Shown: positions 33,720 to 42,333 of the stretch, in pieces | Layout of the letters: every line of letters begins with the position of its first letter | Numbering within the stretch: the stretch's first letter is position 1 | Assembly (NCBI GenBank): GCA_963797475.1 | Contig: CAWCPR010000001.1 | Coordinates: 2,480,001-2,544,000, forward strand | Length of the DNA stretch: 64,000 bases | Source: CAWCPR01 sp963797475 | GTDB taxonomy: Bacteria > Chloroflexota > Anaerolineae > Anaerolineales > UBA4823 | Reading direction: 5' to 3' | Made by a program: the position numbers and the translations under genes | The notes under the pieces: generated by a model | Told to the model about the DNA's origin: nothing | Databases searched by the model: none | What the model saw: the letters and a program-made list of their open reading frames with translations, nothing else

Positions 33720-34607
33720 CTACCAACCTCTGCCGGCAATCAGCTCAGCTTCGGGGATGGCGGAAATCTGCCGCCCGACCATCGGCTCACCCAGGTTACG
33801 GCTTACCTCTGCCAGGATATACGGGTCGTTAAAATGGGTTGTCGCTTTGACAATGGCGGCTGCACGCCGGGCGGGGTCACCGGACTTAAAAATGCCCGAG
33901 CCGACGAAAACGCCATCCACTCCCAACTGCATCAATAAGCCCGCGTCCGCCGGAGTGGCCAGACCGCCTGCGGCGAAATTGACCACCGGCAGCCGGCCCA
34001 AACCGCGGGTCTCCATCACCAGCTCATATGGGGCGCCGAGCTCCTTGGAAAATGCCATCACCTCGTCTTCCGGCATGTTCTGCAACCGGCGGATATCGCC
34101 CAGCACGGACCGGGCATGGCGAACGGCCTCGACGACGTCGCCGGTGCCGGCTTCCCCTTTGGTGCGGATCATCGCCGCGCCTTCGCCAATGCGCCGCAGC
34201 GCCTCCCCCAGGTTACGGCAGCCGCAAACAAAGGGCACCTTAAAATCGTGCTTATTGATGTGATGGGCTTCGTCCGCGGGCGTGAGCACTTCCAACTCAT
34301 CAATGTAATCGACGCCAATCGCCTCTAAGATTTGAGCCTCTACGAAATGGCCGATCCGGCATTTCGCCATCACTGGGATCGAAACCGTATCCATAATCTT
34401 CAAGATCAGCTCGGGATCGCTCATGCGAGCCACGCCGCCATCCGCACGAATATCCGCCGGCACACGTTCCAGGGCCATTACGGCTACGGCGCCGGCATCC
34501 TCCGCAATGCGGGCATGCTCCGGTGTAACCACGTCCATGATTACACCGCCTTTTAACATTTGCGCTAATCCCTTTTTTACTGCAAATGTAGCAACTTCTT
34601 GCTCCAT
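33720..34607 (-). CDS. pdxS: Pyridoxal 5'-phosphate synthase lyase subunit PdxS
   Basis: 295 residues. GLAQMLKGGVIMDVVTPEHA, IPVMAKCRIGHFVEAQILE (Schiff-base region) and NFAAGGLATPADAGLLMQLG are the PdxS signature. It builds PLP from ribose 5-phosphate, glyceraldehyde 3-phosphate and ammonia from PdxT. First gene of the pdxS-pdxT run; divergent from the HAD phosphatase gene. Confidence 0.97.
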   Translation of the reverse strand: MEQEVATFAVKKGLAQMLKGGVIMDVVTPEHARIAEDAGAVAVMALERVPADIRADGGVARMSDPELILKIMDTVSIPVMAKCRIGHFVEAQILEAIGVDYIDELEVLTPADEAHHINKHDFKVPFVCGCRNLGEALRRIGEGAAMIRTKGEAGTGDVVEAVRHARSVLGDIRRLQNMPEDEVMAFSKELGAPYELVMETRGLGRLPVVNFAAGGLATPADAGLLMQLGVDGVFVGSGIFKSGDPARRAAAIVKATTHFNDPYILAEVSRNLGEPMVGRQISAIPEAELIAGRGW

Positions 34608-34843
34608 AATTTACCTCCAGATGGAAACTTTTTGTACCTTTTTCATTCTACCATGCGGCTGGGTGTGATGCAATCCATTCAAAAGGGCGATTGCATTTGT
34701 CTTGTTCAGGCAGACGCAGTCCCTCTCGATTGGGAGTTGAATTCAATTTATTGGAATTTGTCGTGCTGTTGGGGCTCGACAGGGCAATTCCTGATAAAAT
34801 CTGGTCGCACAAACTCCCAATTTCAAGCGAAGCGGCTCAAACG

Positions 34844-35524
34844 ATGTCATTACAACAATGTGTGATCTGGGATATGGATGGTGTCTTGATCGACACCTCA
34901 GAATACCACTTTCTGGCCTGGTCCAAAATGCTGCAAGGCCTTGGCGTCGCCTATACACGCGAAATGCACGAACAATTCTTTGGCATGAAAAACGAGGATT
35001 TTTTATCGCTGGTTTTCGCAAAAGCGCTCGGACCGGACCAGGTGGCAAAAATCGGCGAGCGCAAAGAGGAATTGTTCCGCCGTTCCATTCTAGGGAAGGT
35101 GGCCCTGCTCCCAGGAGTGAGATACTGGCTGGATTGGCTGCGTGAGCGAGGCGTCATCCAGGCCCTGGCCTCCTCCGCCCCGCCGGAGAACGTAGACACG
35201 CTGGTGCGTGAAACCGGCATCCGGTCTTATTTTTCTGCCATCGTCTCCAGCGCTAACCTGCCTGGTAAGCCCGACCCCGCCATATTCTTGCAAGCCGCTG
35301 GCCAGGTGGGTATTCCCGCTCGAGGCTGCATCGTCATCGAGGATGCTGTCGCCGGCGTACAGGCCGCTAAAAACGCCGGGATGCGCTGCATCGCCGTCGC
35401 CACCACCCGTCCGGCAGCATTGCTGCATGCCGCGGATGTCGTTGTAAACCGGCTGGACGCACTGGCTCCGCAGGATTTTGAAAGCTTTTTAGGCCAGTCG
35501 AATTTGGCGGCGGATACGCGCTGA
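34844..35524 (+). CDS. HAD-superfamily hydrolase (beta-phosphoglucomutase/phosphatase-like)
   Basis: 226 residues from ATG at 34844 (MSLQQCVIWDMDGVLIDTSE). Motif I DMDGVLID, motif II ASSAPPENVD, motif III Lys in NLPGKPDPAIF and motif IV VIEDAVAGVQAAKNAGM are intact; the cap is the alpha-helical C1 type. It could be a sugar-phosphate phosphatase or beta-phosphoglucomutase. It lies tail-to-tail and stop-adjacent with the SIS gene of the sugar locus, so a link to hexose-phosphate metabolism is possible. Confidence 0.9.
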   Translation: MSLQQCVIWDMDGVLIDTSEYHFLAWSKMLQGLGVAYTREMHEQFFGMKNEDFLSLVFAKALGPDQVAKIGERKEELFRRSILGKVALLPGVRYWLDWLRERGVIQALASSAPPENVDTLVRETGIRSYFSAIVSSANLPGKPDPAIFLQAAGQVGIPARGCIVIEDAVAGVQAAKNAGMRCIAVATTRPAALLHAADVVVNRLDALAPQDFESFLGQSNLAADTR

Positions 35525-36583
35525 TCAGCGCTCGTTGGCCGGGATGCCCTCCTCACCTGTAATGACTTTTTGAATGTAACGCACATTTCCTGGCTCGACC
35601 CCGCTCATTACCGCCAGGTCGTATGCCAGAATTTGGCTGGGCATGATCTCAAGCAATGGGAGAATGTGCGCTGGCAGCTCTGGCAGGGGGATATTCAGCG
35701 CTCCCTGCAAAGAGGTCGAACCCACCCACATCAGGCCAGCGCCCATTGCGATCAGCTCCTGGGCCAGGAGGGCGTTCAAGCGGGCCGGCTCGCCCACGCC
35801 GGCAAACATGATAGCCCTAAAATCCTTATCGACCACCTCCAGCGGCCCCTGGCGAAAGAGGCCGGTTGCCATTGCCACCGCCGGCCTGCGGCCCATCTCC
35901 TCCAGCACCAGCTCGCCTCCCAACGCGGAGGCCAACGAAGGCCCACGCCCGAGCAGGTAAATCGGGCGAGCGCGTTGAAAGAGGCTGAGCATCTCCCGGC
36001 GCACGTCTGCTGTTTGGGTGAGCACTTCCGCGGATGCCTGCGCCGCGCCGCGCAGGTCCGCAAGCACAAGCTCTGGCTGCGAAAGGACCTGCCCTGCCAG
36101 GATCAGCTCGGTAGCCAGCATCCCGGAATAAGCCGAAATCACCACCAGGTCGTCCCAGCGTGAGCCGGTAGGCAGGCAGCAGTCGGCCAGCCTGGCCACG
36201 CTGCTAGCGGCATCATTGGTGACGGCTACGACCGGCAGTCCTTCCTGGCGCGCCATTTTGGCCAGCTTTACCAGCTCCGCGGTTTCACCCGAGCGGGTGT
36301 TGAACACCAGCGCCGCGCCTTTCATCCCCGGCAGCATGCCGTAAACGGCCTCGGTCGTATCGACATACTGGGCCGGGAAGCCGCGGGTCATTAAGTAACA
36401 GGCGGCCGGGATGGTCGCATTCAACCCGGAGCCCACGCCCGTAAAAATCACGCGCCCCGACTTGCGGATAAGATCCGCTGCACGCTCCAGTTCCGGGTGT
36501 GGATCCCGAGAATGCGCCGCCACCACTTTACGCAGGTTGTCGACTTGCAAAGTAATATCATCCCACACGCTCATACGCGCCAT
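35525..36583 (-). CDS. SIS-domain sugar-phosphate isomerase/deaminase (SIS-1)
   Basis: 352 residues with two SIS domains, as in GlmS isomerase, FrlB or AgaS. VIFTGVGSGLNATIPAAC, LVFNTRSGETAELVKLAKMA (Ser-Gly-Glu-Thr binds the sugar phosphate) and IYLLGRGPSLASALGGELVLEEM are the key segments. No glutaminase domain, so it would use free ammonia or, more likely, deaminate or cleave an amino-sugar phosphate. Last gene of the minus-strand unit gntR - SIS-2 - ROK-1 - SIS-1. Confidence 0.87.
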   Translation of the reverse strand: MARMSVWDDITLQVDNLRKVVAAHSRDPHPELERAADLIRKSGRVIFTGVGSGLNATIPAACYLMTRGFPAQYVDTTEAVYGMLPGMKGAALVFNTRSGETAELVKLAKMARQEGLPVVAVTNDAASSVARLADCCLPTGSRWDDLVVISAYSGMLATELILAGQVLSQPELVLADLRGAAQASAEVLTQTADVRREMLSLFQRARPIYLLGRGPSLASALGGELVLEEMGRRPAVAMATGLFRQGPLEVVDKDFRAIMFAGVGEPARLNALLAQELIAMGAGLMWVGSTSLQGALNIPLPELPAHILPLLEIMPSQILAYDLAVMSGVEPGNVRYIQKVITGEEGIPANER

Positions 36584-36673
36584 CCTTTCAATTCTTGGAA
36601 TAATTGCAAATTCCGGGTTATGGCGCCTGGCGCGGTTTCAACCCCGCAAAGCGTCGCAACCTCGGACCGGATT

Positions 36674-37669
36674 TCAATTCGATCGTTTTCCCCAGGCAGG
36701 CGAGTTTTCAGGATAGAGATAGAAGGAGGCTGCGCCCAGCATTGCCACTTCTCTGCCGAGCTGGCTGCGCTTCACCGTCCGCACGCGACCGGCGAAATAT
36801 GGCTCGCCGGTGCGCCGCATCTCACGCTCCATCGGCTCGACCAGCCAATGCCCGGCCTGGGCGATTCCACCTCCGACGATCACCACTTCAGGGCCAAAGA
36901 TCTCCACCCAGGTTGCCAGGCCGCGCCCCAACCAGCGGCCAACATCCAACCAAATCTCCTGGGCGGATTGATCCTGGGCTTCGGCTGCCAGGTACACATC
37001 CTCGGGGGTCAGAGCGCCTTTCTGGTCGAGCAGCTCTGCGAGCAAGGTGGGGCGTTGGGAGCGCGCCATGTCCTCTGCCCGGCGAGCGATCGGGCCGGCG
37101 GAGGCCAGGCTCTCCAGGCAGCCGCGGCAGCCAGCCACACACACCGGCCCGTCTGGGGCGACGATCGTGTGGCCCGGGTTTCCAACCGTACCGCTATTCA
37201 GGCGCACGACCTGCCCTTCCAAGACAACGCCCATCCCGATCCCGGTGCCCACGGTCACGACCATAAGCCGGGTCTCGCCGCGCCCGCCGCCAAAATAATA
37301 TTCGCCTAACGCCCCGCAGTTCATATCATTATCCATCACAACCGGAAGGCCAAACTGCTCCCTGAGGCGCCGGACCACCGGGAAGTGATCCAGGGCGTGC
37401 AGATTGATATAATCCGGCTCCTCACCGGAGGGCGTCAGGTAGCCGCAGACGCCGACCCCGATCCCCAGCGGGTCCAAGGCGCGCTCCTGCGCCCAGACCA
37501 CCAGGGCTCTCAGCTTTTCGTCGATGAGCTGGTAAATCACCTCGCCAGGTAAGTGCTGTGGGGTGGGCTGCACCGCGCTGTGCAGCACTTCCCCGGTTGC
37601 AGCCACCAGGCCGATCTTTGTAGAGCTGCCTCCGATGTCGACCCCTATCGCCACTTTCGACTCTGGCAT
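36674..37669 (-). CDS. ROK-family sugar kinase (ROK-1)
   Basis: 331 residues. ATP-binding GVDIGGSSTKIGLV, GVGVCGYLTPSG, catalytic Asp region VVMDNDMNCGALGEYYFG and TVGTGIGMGVVL are present. The zinc motif reads CVAGCRGCLE instead of the usual CxCGxxGCxE, the same variant as in ROK-2. It lacks a DNA-binding domain, so it is a kinase rather than a ROK repressor, probably for a hexosamine or hexose. Three bases after the SIS-2 stop. Confidence 0.9.
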   Translation of the reverse strand: MPESKVAIGVDIGGSSTKIGLVAATGEVLHSAVQPTPQHLPGEVIYQLIDEKLRALVVWAQERALDPLGIGVGVCGYLTPSGEEPDYINLHALDHFPVVRRLREQFGLPVVMDNDMNCGALGEYYFGGGRGETRLMVVTVGTGIGMGVVLEGQVVRLNSGTVGNPGHTIVAPDGPVCVAGCRGCLESLASAGPIARRAEDMARSQRPTLLAELLDQKGALTPEDVYLAAEAQDQSAQEIWLDVGRWLGRGLATWVEIFGPEVVIVGGGIAQAGHWLVEPMEREMRRTGEPYFAGRVRTVKRSQLGREVAMLGAASFYLYPENSPAWGKRSN

Positions 37670-37672
37670 GAT

Positions 37673-38725
37673 CTACTCTACGGTCGTGACATAATTGCAA
37701 ACCAACAATTCGCCTGGCTCCAGGCCCTTGCGCCGCGCCAGCATATAGCCGACCAGTTGCAGCGGGACCATATCCACCAGCGGAGCCCAAAACTCGTCCT
37801 GAGAGGCAGTGCGAACCAGGTAGCAGCGCGGCCCGGCGGGCAGGTCCACTTCCCGGTTGCTGACCACCAATAGTGAAGCGCCGGTCTCCAGCATATCTTT
37901 TGCCAGCTTTACGAGCAGGCCATGGCTGCCGCCGGCAGGGGCGAAAATGACCAGGCGGTGCTCGGGGAGGATCATCTCGCGCAGGCCGTGGCGGAACATG
38001 GCTGCGCCCATGCCTTCGGAAACGACCTTGGGCACCTCGCGAAAAAGGCAGGATGAAAACATGGCGGTTGCCCGGCCCGGCCCGCGCCCTAAGAACACCG
38101 TATAAGGCGCATCTTGCAGAAAATCAGCAGCAGGCGCAAGCAGGGCTTCCCAGTTGGCGTACAGATCCTCGACGCTTTCAGCCGCGCGCGCTAAATTCCA
38201 GCCGGCTCGCTCCAGCTCTCCGCCCAACACGGCTTCCGCCAGCAGCAGGAGCACAGCTACAGACGACAGGTTGGTCTTGCTGCCGCAGGCCATCTGCGGC
38301 CCGGCGTAAATCGGCAAGCCAACCGCGCAGTGGCGGGCCAGGTAGGAAGTTTCGTCATTGTAAACGCCGATAACCGGGACCCTGCCGTTCAACTCCTTGA
38401 GAATGTGGACGATCTCGGCCGAATTGCCGGATTGAGATACCAGCACCAGGCAAGAACCGGGCTGGATTGAGGGCAGGTGGTAGTAAAGCAGCTCGGAGGT
38501 ATCGTATACGAAGCTGAGCCTGCCGCCCAGGTTAAGCCGGCTGGATGCCGGATAGCAGGCATATTCCGAGGTCGCCATGCCGGTCATGAACACCGGGCTG
38601 GAACGCTGCAAGATCGCAACCGCCTGCTGAAAAGCGGGATGATCCTGAGAGATATACTCCTGGTGAACTCGCCTCAACGCCTGCGGCTGTTCAAGAATCT
38701 CCAAAAGCAGTTGGTTGGTCGTCAT
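37673..38725 (-). CDS. SIS-domain sugar-phosphate isomerase/deaminase (SIS-2)
   Basis: 350 residues, two SIS domains. PVFMTGMATSEYACYPAS, CLVLVSQSGNSAEIVHILKEL and VFLGRGPGRATAMFSSCLFREV correspond to the phosphosugar-binding loops. Its start lies 35 bases inside the end of gntR. Together with SIS-1 and SIS-3 it makes three paralogous SIS proteins in one locus; they differ in the second loop, which suggests different substrates or a hetero-oligomer. Confidence 0.85.
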   Translation of the reverse strand: MTTNQLLLEILEQPQALRRVHQEYISQDHPAFQQAVAILQRSSPVFMTGMATSEYACYPASSRLNLGGRLSFVYDTSELLYYHLPSIQPGSCLVLVSQSGNSAEIVHILKELNGRVPVIGVYNDETSYLARHCAVGLPIYAGPQMACGSKTNLSSVAVLLLLAEAVLGGELERAGWNLARAAESVEDLYANWEALLAPAADFLQDAPYTVFLGRGPGRATAMFSSCLFREVPKVVSEGMGAAMFRHGLREMILPEHRLVIFAPAGGSHGLLVKLAKDMLETGASLLVVSNREVDLPAGPRCYLVRTASQDEFWAPLVDMVPLQLVGYMLARRKGLEPGELLVCNYVTTVE

Positions 38726-39566
38726 GAAACTCCTTGTCCGCCGGGTGGTCTGCAGCCCGGACTGTTGGGCTTATAAAAGGCGCGCTGCCTTTTTCATATT
38801 CGATCGAGAAACTGCACAAATCGCCTCGGAAGACGGTTTTGGTATATTCGAGCGGCCTACCTTCCTTTGTATACCCGGTCCTCTCCAGGATTATGCCCAT
38901 CGAACCGACCGGCACTTCCAGGACCTGCAATTCAAAGGGGTTGATCAACACGGCCTCCAGGATATCGCGGGCGTGAACGATCTCCTGTCCGTATTCGTTT
39001 TCCAGCAGCTCGTAAAGCGCGATCTGGTCGTTATAACGGTTCAGGAAACCAGGCAGCAGGGCCATCGTCAGGTAAGAGGTCTCTACGGCTACGGGGAGCT
39101 TATCCATCAGGCGGACACGCGTCAGCTTGGCGACGCGCTCCCCGGGCGCGAGATGAAGATGGCGGGCGACCGCCCGGCTGGCCTTGGTCTCGTTGATTTC
39201 GATGGTCACCCGGGCCGGGTGCATGCCCTGTTCTTTTGTAAATTCCGTCAGGCTGAACAGGCGCTGGAGACTCAGCACGATCTTCTGCTTGGCAGCCACG
39301 AAAGAGCCGCGGCCCTGGATGCGCTGAATCAGCCCCTGGCGGCGGAGCTCATCCAGCGACCGCTTAACGGTGATCACACTGACGCCCAGGCGTTCGCTCA
39401 AATTATTTTCTGAAGGCAGCCGGTCGCCGGGCGAAAGCGTGCCATCGTGCAGCCTGCTGACGATCCACTGCTCCAGCTCCTCCTTTACCTGGACGTATAA
39501 AGGCCGGATTGAATTATGGTCAATCTCGAGCTCATCTAGCCAAGAATTCGGTATCTCCATCGCCAT
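38691..39566 (-). CDS. GntR/HutC-family transcriptional regulator (UTRA domain)
   Basis: 291 residues. N-terminal winged helix (RLPSENNLSERLGVSVITVKRSLDELRRQGLIQRIQGRGSF in part) typical of GntR, followed by a UTRA ligand domain (ARVTIEINETKASRAVARHL... LERTGYTKEGRPLEYTKTVF). HutC-type members respond to amino-sugar phosphates (NagR, AgaR relatives) or other metabolites. Divergent from the ABC transporter operon and first gene of the SIS/ROK unit, so it most likely controls both from the intergenic region. Confidence 0.92.
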   Translation of the reverse strand: MAMEIPNSWLDELEIDHNSIRPLYVQVKEELEQWIVSRLHDGTLSPGDRLPSENNLSERLGVSVITVKRSLDELRRQGLIQRIQGRGSFVAAKQKIVLSLQRLFSLTEFTKEQGMHPARVTIEINETKASRAVARHLHLAPGERVAKLTRVRLMDKLPVAVETSYLTMALLPGFLNRYNDQIALYELLENEYGQEIVHARDILEAVLINPFELQVLEVPVGSMGIILERTGYTKEGRPLEYTKTVFRGDLCSFSIEYEKGSAPFISPTVRAADHPADKEFHDDQPTAFGDS

Positions 39567-39590
39567 TCGTCACGAACTCGCGCCCTTCTA

Positions 39591-39619
39591 TTGCATCTGC
39601 TCCCGGCCCGTGCTATAAT
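39591..39619 (+). promoter_or_regulatory. Promoter of the ABC transporter operon
   Basis: TTGCAT (39591-39596) and TATAAT (39614-39619) with a 17-base spacer and an extended -10 (TGC). It points toward the solute-binding protein gene, leaving a leader of about 240 bases. Confidence 0.8.
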
Positions 39620-39639
39620 AAAAAGGCCAAGTGGTTAAT

Positions 39640-39653
39640 CTTAGTATATTAAG
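39640..39653. promoter_or_regulatory. Candidate GntR operator
   Basis: CTTAGTATATTAAG, half-sites CTTA and TAAG spaced by six bases, centred between the two divergent -10 boxes, near the start site of the transporter transcript. Position and symmetry fit a repressor site for the adjacent GntR protein; the match to any known consensus is not claimed. Confidence 0.5.
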
Positions 39654-39655
39654 TG

Positions 39656-39684
39656 ATTGTAGCATAAGCAAGATTCAGAGTCAA
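39656..39684 (-). promoter_or_regulatory. Promoter of gntR
   Basis: On the minus strand TTGACT (39679-39684) and TACAAT (39656-39661) with a 17-base spacer and extended -10 (TGC). It faces gntR and overlaps the region of the transporter promoter. Confidence 0.75.
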
Positions 39685-39726
39685 TGTGGCTGCCTCCCCG
39701 GCAACTAATACAAGGGTTGAGCGCCA

Positions 39727-39766
39727 TTGGCGCACTACGCGGACCACTGGCCGAAGGCCAGGGGCG
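39727..39766 (+). repeat. Dispersed palindromic element, copy C
   Basis: GACCACTGG-CCGAAGGCCAGGGGC (39742-39765) differs from copies A and B only in the loop (CTGGCC-GAA-GGCCAG); left flank GCGCACTACGCG. It lies in the transcribed leader of the ABC operon. Confidence 0.65.
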
Positions 39767-39869
39767 GATGAATACAAATTCATCGTATAAGGAGGTGATC
39801 TCGATCCGGAATTCGCTCGAATATCTCGATCCGCTTTAGACGACCTATTCTAGGAGTACAGGAGAAAAG

Positions 39870-41270
39870 ATGAAACGCTTACAATTGCTTATGGGATTGT
39901 TGATCCTGTTTGCGTTGATCGCCACAGCCTGTGGCCCGGCGCAGCAGCAAACACCTGCGCCTCAACAGACCTCCGCCCCACAAGAGAACGCACCGGCTGC
40001 CAGCGCAGAACCGCTCACACTGACTGTGTGGTATTGGGGAGAGCAGGAAGCGCCCGGCATGAAGAATTTCATGGAAGAAGCAGTGAAAATCTACATGCAG
40101 GAGAACCCCAACATTACCGTGGATGCTGTCCTGCAAGAAACCAACTCGCTCTACCCGGCGTTCCGCGCCGCGGCCGAAGCCAAACAAGGGCCCGATATCC
40201 AATTCTTTTTTGGCGGGGTCTTCACTCTGGAAGACGCCTGGCTGGGAAACCTGGCCCCCCTGAGCGATTTTTGGACAAAAGAAGAGATCAACAATATCCC
40301 CGCCGGGCAGCGCGCCGAGACATTTTGGGATGGCAAGCAGTGGGGCATGCCTTTCTACCAGATCGGCACCTTCTGGGCATATAACAAGAAATTGTTCGCT
40401 CAAGCCGGGCTGGACCCGGAAAACCCCCCGGAAACCTGGGATGAGTGGATGAGCGCCTGCGATACCTTGCGCTCGGCTGGCATCACCCCAATCGGGACCG
40501 GCTTCAAAGACGGCTGGCTGGGCGGGTGGATGGTCAGCTACCTGGGACAGCAGAATTTCGACAGCGTCGACGACCTGATGGCCGCGGTTCGCGGCGAAAA
40601 GAGCCTGACCGAACCGATGTACGCGGAATGGTGGTCGCGTTGGAAGGAGATGACCGATCACCAATGCTTCAACGATGATATCATGTCGCTGGACCTTTAC
40701 CAGGGTCAAGACCTGTTCGAGCAGGGCCAGTCTGCCATGACCAACCACGTCGAACCGTATATCGCCGTCCTGGAGCGCAAGCTGGGAGCCGACACAGTCG
40801 CCGTGATGCGCACGCCGGTTTACGGCAGCGGCACGCTGGCGCACAGCGTTGGCATTCCAACCCAAACCCTGGCGATCACCTCCTTCTCCCCCCACAAGGA
40901 AGAGGCTGCCAACTTCCTGCGCTTCCTGCACCGGGACGATATCATGCAACTGATGTACCAAAAGGCCGGCGCGGTCTCCCCAGACCTGCGCTTCCAGCCC
41001 GACTGGTTGAACACCAACTCCGACAAGCAGATCGTGCAATGGGGTAAAGAATTCCCCTTGTTTTGGTACCAGTATTATTACCCGCCGGTGTGGGAATCGG
41101 AAGGCGCTATCGCCCTCGGCCAGCTTCTCATGACCGGCGATATCACCCCCGACCAGGCGGCTCAGCGCTGGCAGGATCTGGCAGATAAAAACCGCCGGGA
41201 GAACCCGCAGCAGCTTGAGGACTATAAGAAATGGGTCCTGCCGCCTGAGATGTTCGGCGGCTCTAACTAG
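39870..41270 (+). CDS. Sugar ABC transporter solute-binding lipoprotein
   Basis: 466 residues, extracellular solute-binding protein family 1. N-terminal hydrophobic stretch ends in a lipobox ALIATAC, so Cys about residue 21 is the lipidated residue; a Gln/Pro/Ala-rich linker follows. ITVDAVLQETNSLYPAFRAAAE and AYNKKLFAQAGLDPENPPETWDEW are typical family-1 segments, and the binding cleft contains many Trp/Tyr residues, as for (amino)sugars. AGGAG precedes the ATG. First gene of the operon SBP - two permeases - SIS-3 - ROK-2 - aldolase. Confidence 0.93.
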   Translation: MKRLQLLMGLLILFALIATACGPAQQQTPAPQQTSAPQENAPAASAEPLTLTVWYWGEQEAPGMKNFMEEAVKIYMQENPNITVDAVLQETNSLYPAFRAAAEAKQGPDIQFFFGGVFTLEDAWLGNLAPLSDFWTKEEINNIPAGQRAETFWDGKQWGMPFYQIGTFWAYNKKLFAQAGLDPENPPETWDEWMSACDTLRSAGITPIGTGFKDGWLGGWMVSYLGQQNFDSVDDLMAAVRGEKSLTEPMYAEWWSRWKEMTDHQCFNDDIMSLDLYQGQDLFEQGQSAMTNHVEPYIAVLERKLGADTVAVMRTPVYGSGTLAHSVGIPTQTLAITSFSPHKEEAANFLRFLHRDDIMQLMYQKAGAVSPDLRFQPDWLNTNSDKQIVQWGKEFPLFWYQYYYPPVWESEGAIALGQLLMTGDITPDQAAQRWQDLADKNRRENPQQLEDYKKWVLPPEMFGGSN

Positions 41271-41315
41271 CTCCTCTCCAATCGATGGGCAGGTTTGTCA
41301 GCCTGTCGATGACCT

Positions 41316-41348
41316 GGGGGCGCAGAAATCCCCGCTGCGCCCCCTTTT
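41316..41348 (+). terminator. Hairpin-T tract between binding-protein and permease genes
   Basis: Perfect 10-base-pair stem GGGGGCGCAG (41316-41325) / CTGCGCCCCC (41335-41344), followed by TTTT. Inside the operon, it would reduce permease expression relative to the binding protein, as is common for ABC importers. Confidence 0.75.
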
Positions 41349-41451
41349 CCCCTGGAAAAACGGCCGATCTTCCATTATTATTCACGATGTCCGCTGAAAG
41401 CGCCGGGCGGCGCTGCAACATCGCATCCACGCATCCTGGAGTTACCAACTT

Positions 41452-42333
41452 GTGAAGAAAAAGCCATTCAAGGACAGGATCTTACCGTATCTCTACCTGT
41501 CGCCGGCTCTGCTCTTGATCCTGCTGGTATTCGTTTACCCTGTATTTGACCTGCTCCAGCGCAGCACCACTCAGGTGGTAGACGGCACGCTCAAATGGAC
41601 CGGACTCCTGGCCTACCGCCTGGCCCTGAGCGACCCGGTGTTTTGGATCTCAATCTCGAATAACCTGCGTCTCTTCCTGGCAGTCCCCATCCTGGTGGCT
41701 CTCTCTTTGGTCTTCTCCTCGTTAATCTTCGAACGCATCCGCGGCTGGCGCTTTTATCGCACGATGGTCTTTATCCCATACGTACTCGCCATCCCGGTGG
41801 TCGGCATCATTTTCAGCTATATTCTCCAACTGCACGGCGTTTTTAACACGGTCCTGGGCGCGGCCGGCCTGGAAGGGATCGCCCGCGATTGGCTGGGCTC
41901 CACCAAAACCGCCATTTGGGCGATTATGTTCGTCATCGTCTGGAAAGAGCTGGGCTTTGGCATCGTCTTGTTCCTGGCGCGCATGAGCTCGATATCAGAA
42001 GAGCTTTTCGACGCCGCCAAGCTGGACGGCGCCTCCTGGTGGGCGCAGCTCGTTAACGTCACCATCCCCCAGATGGCTACCGTTATCGAGTTTTACGTGA
42101 TCATCAATAGCATCACCATGCTTAGCTGGCTTTTCAGCTACATCCTGGTGATGACCAAGGGTGGGCCGGGCACAAGCACCTGGGTGATGGAATACTTCAT
42201 CTATCAGAAAGCGTTTCCGTATAGCCAGATGCAGATCGCCTCAGCCAGCGCGGTGCTGCTGCTGGTCTTTGCGGCGACCCTGATGTTCCTGCAGGCGCGC
42301 TCTCGCCAGCGGGTGGAGGGGCTGCATGGTTAA
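41452..42333 (+). CDS. Sugar ABC transporter permease (MalF/UgpA type)
   Basis: 293 residues from GTG at 41452. Six transmembrane helices; the EAA loop reads FDAAKLDGASWWAQLVNVTIPQM, which docks the ATPase. First helix PYLYLSPALLLILLVFVYPV is characteristic. No ATP-binding subunit is encoded in this operon; a shared MsmK-like ATPase elsewhere is likely. Confidence 0.93.
   Translation: MKKKPFKDRILPYLYLSPALLLILLVFVYPVFDLLQRSTTQVVDGTLKWTGLLAYRLALSDPVFWISISNNLRLFLAVPILVALSLVFSSLIFERIRGWRFYRTMVFIPYVLAIPVVGIIFSYILQLHGVFNTVLGAAGLEGIARDWLGSTKTAIWAIMFVIVWKELGFGIVLFLARMSSISEELFDAAKLDGASWWAQLVNVTIPQMATVIEFYVIINSITMLSWLFSYILVMTKGGPGTSTWVMEYFIYQKAFPYSQMQIASASAVLLLVFAATLMFLQARSRQRVEGLHG

Noticed and set aside
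39879..41039. 386-codon minus-strand frame opposite the sugar-binding protein
   Set aside because: Shadow frame; the plus-strand gene has a lipobox, Shine-Dalgarno and operon context.
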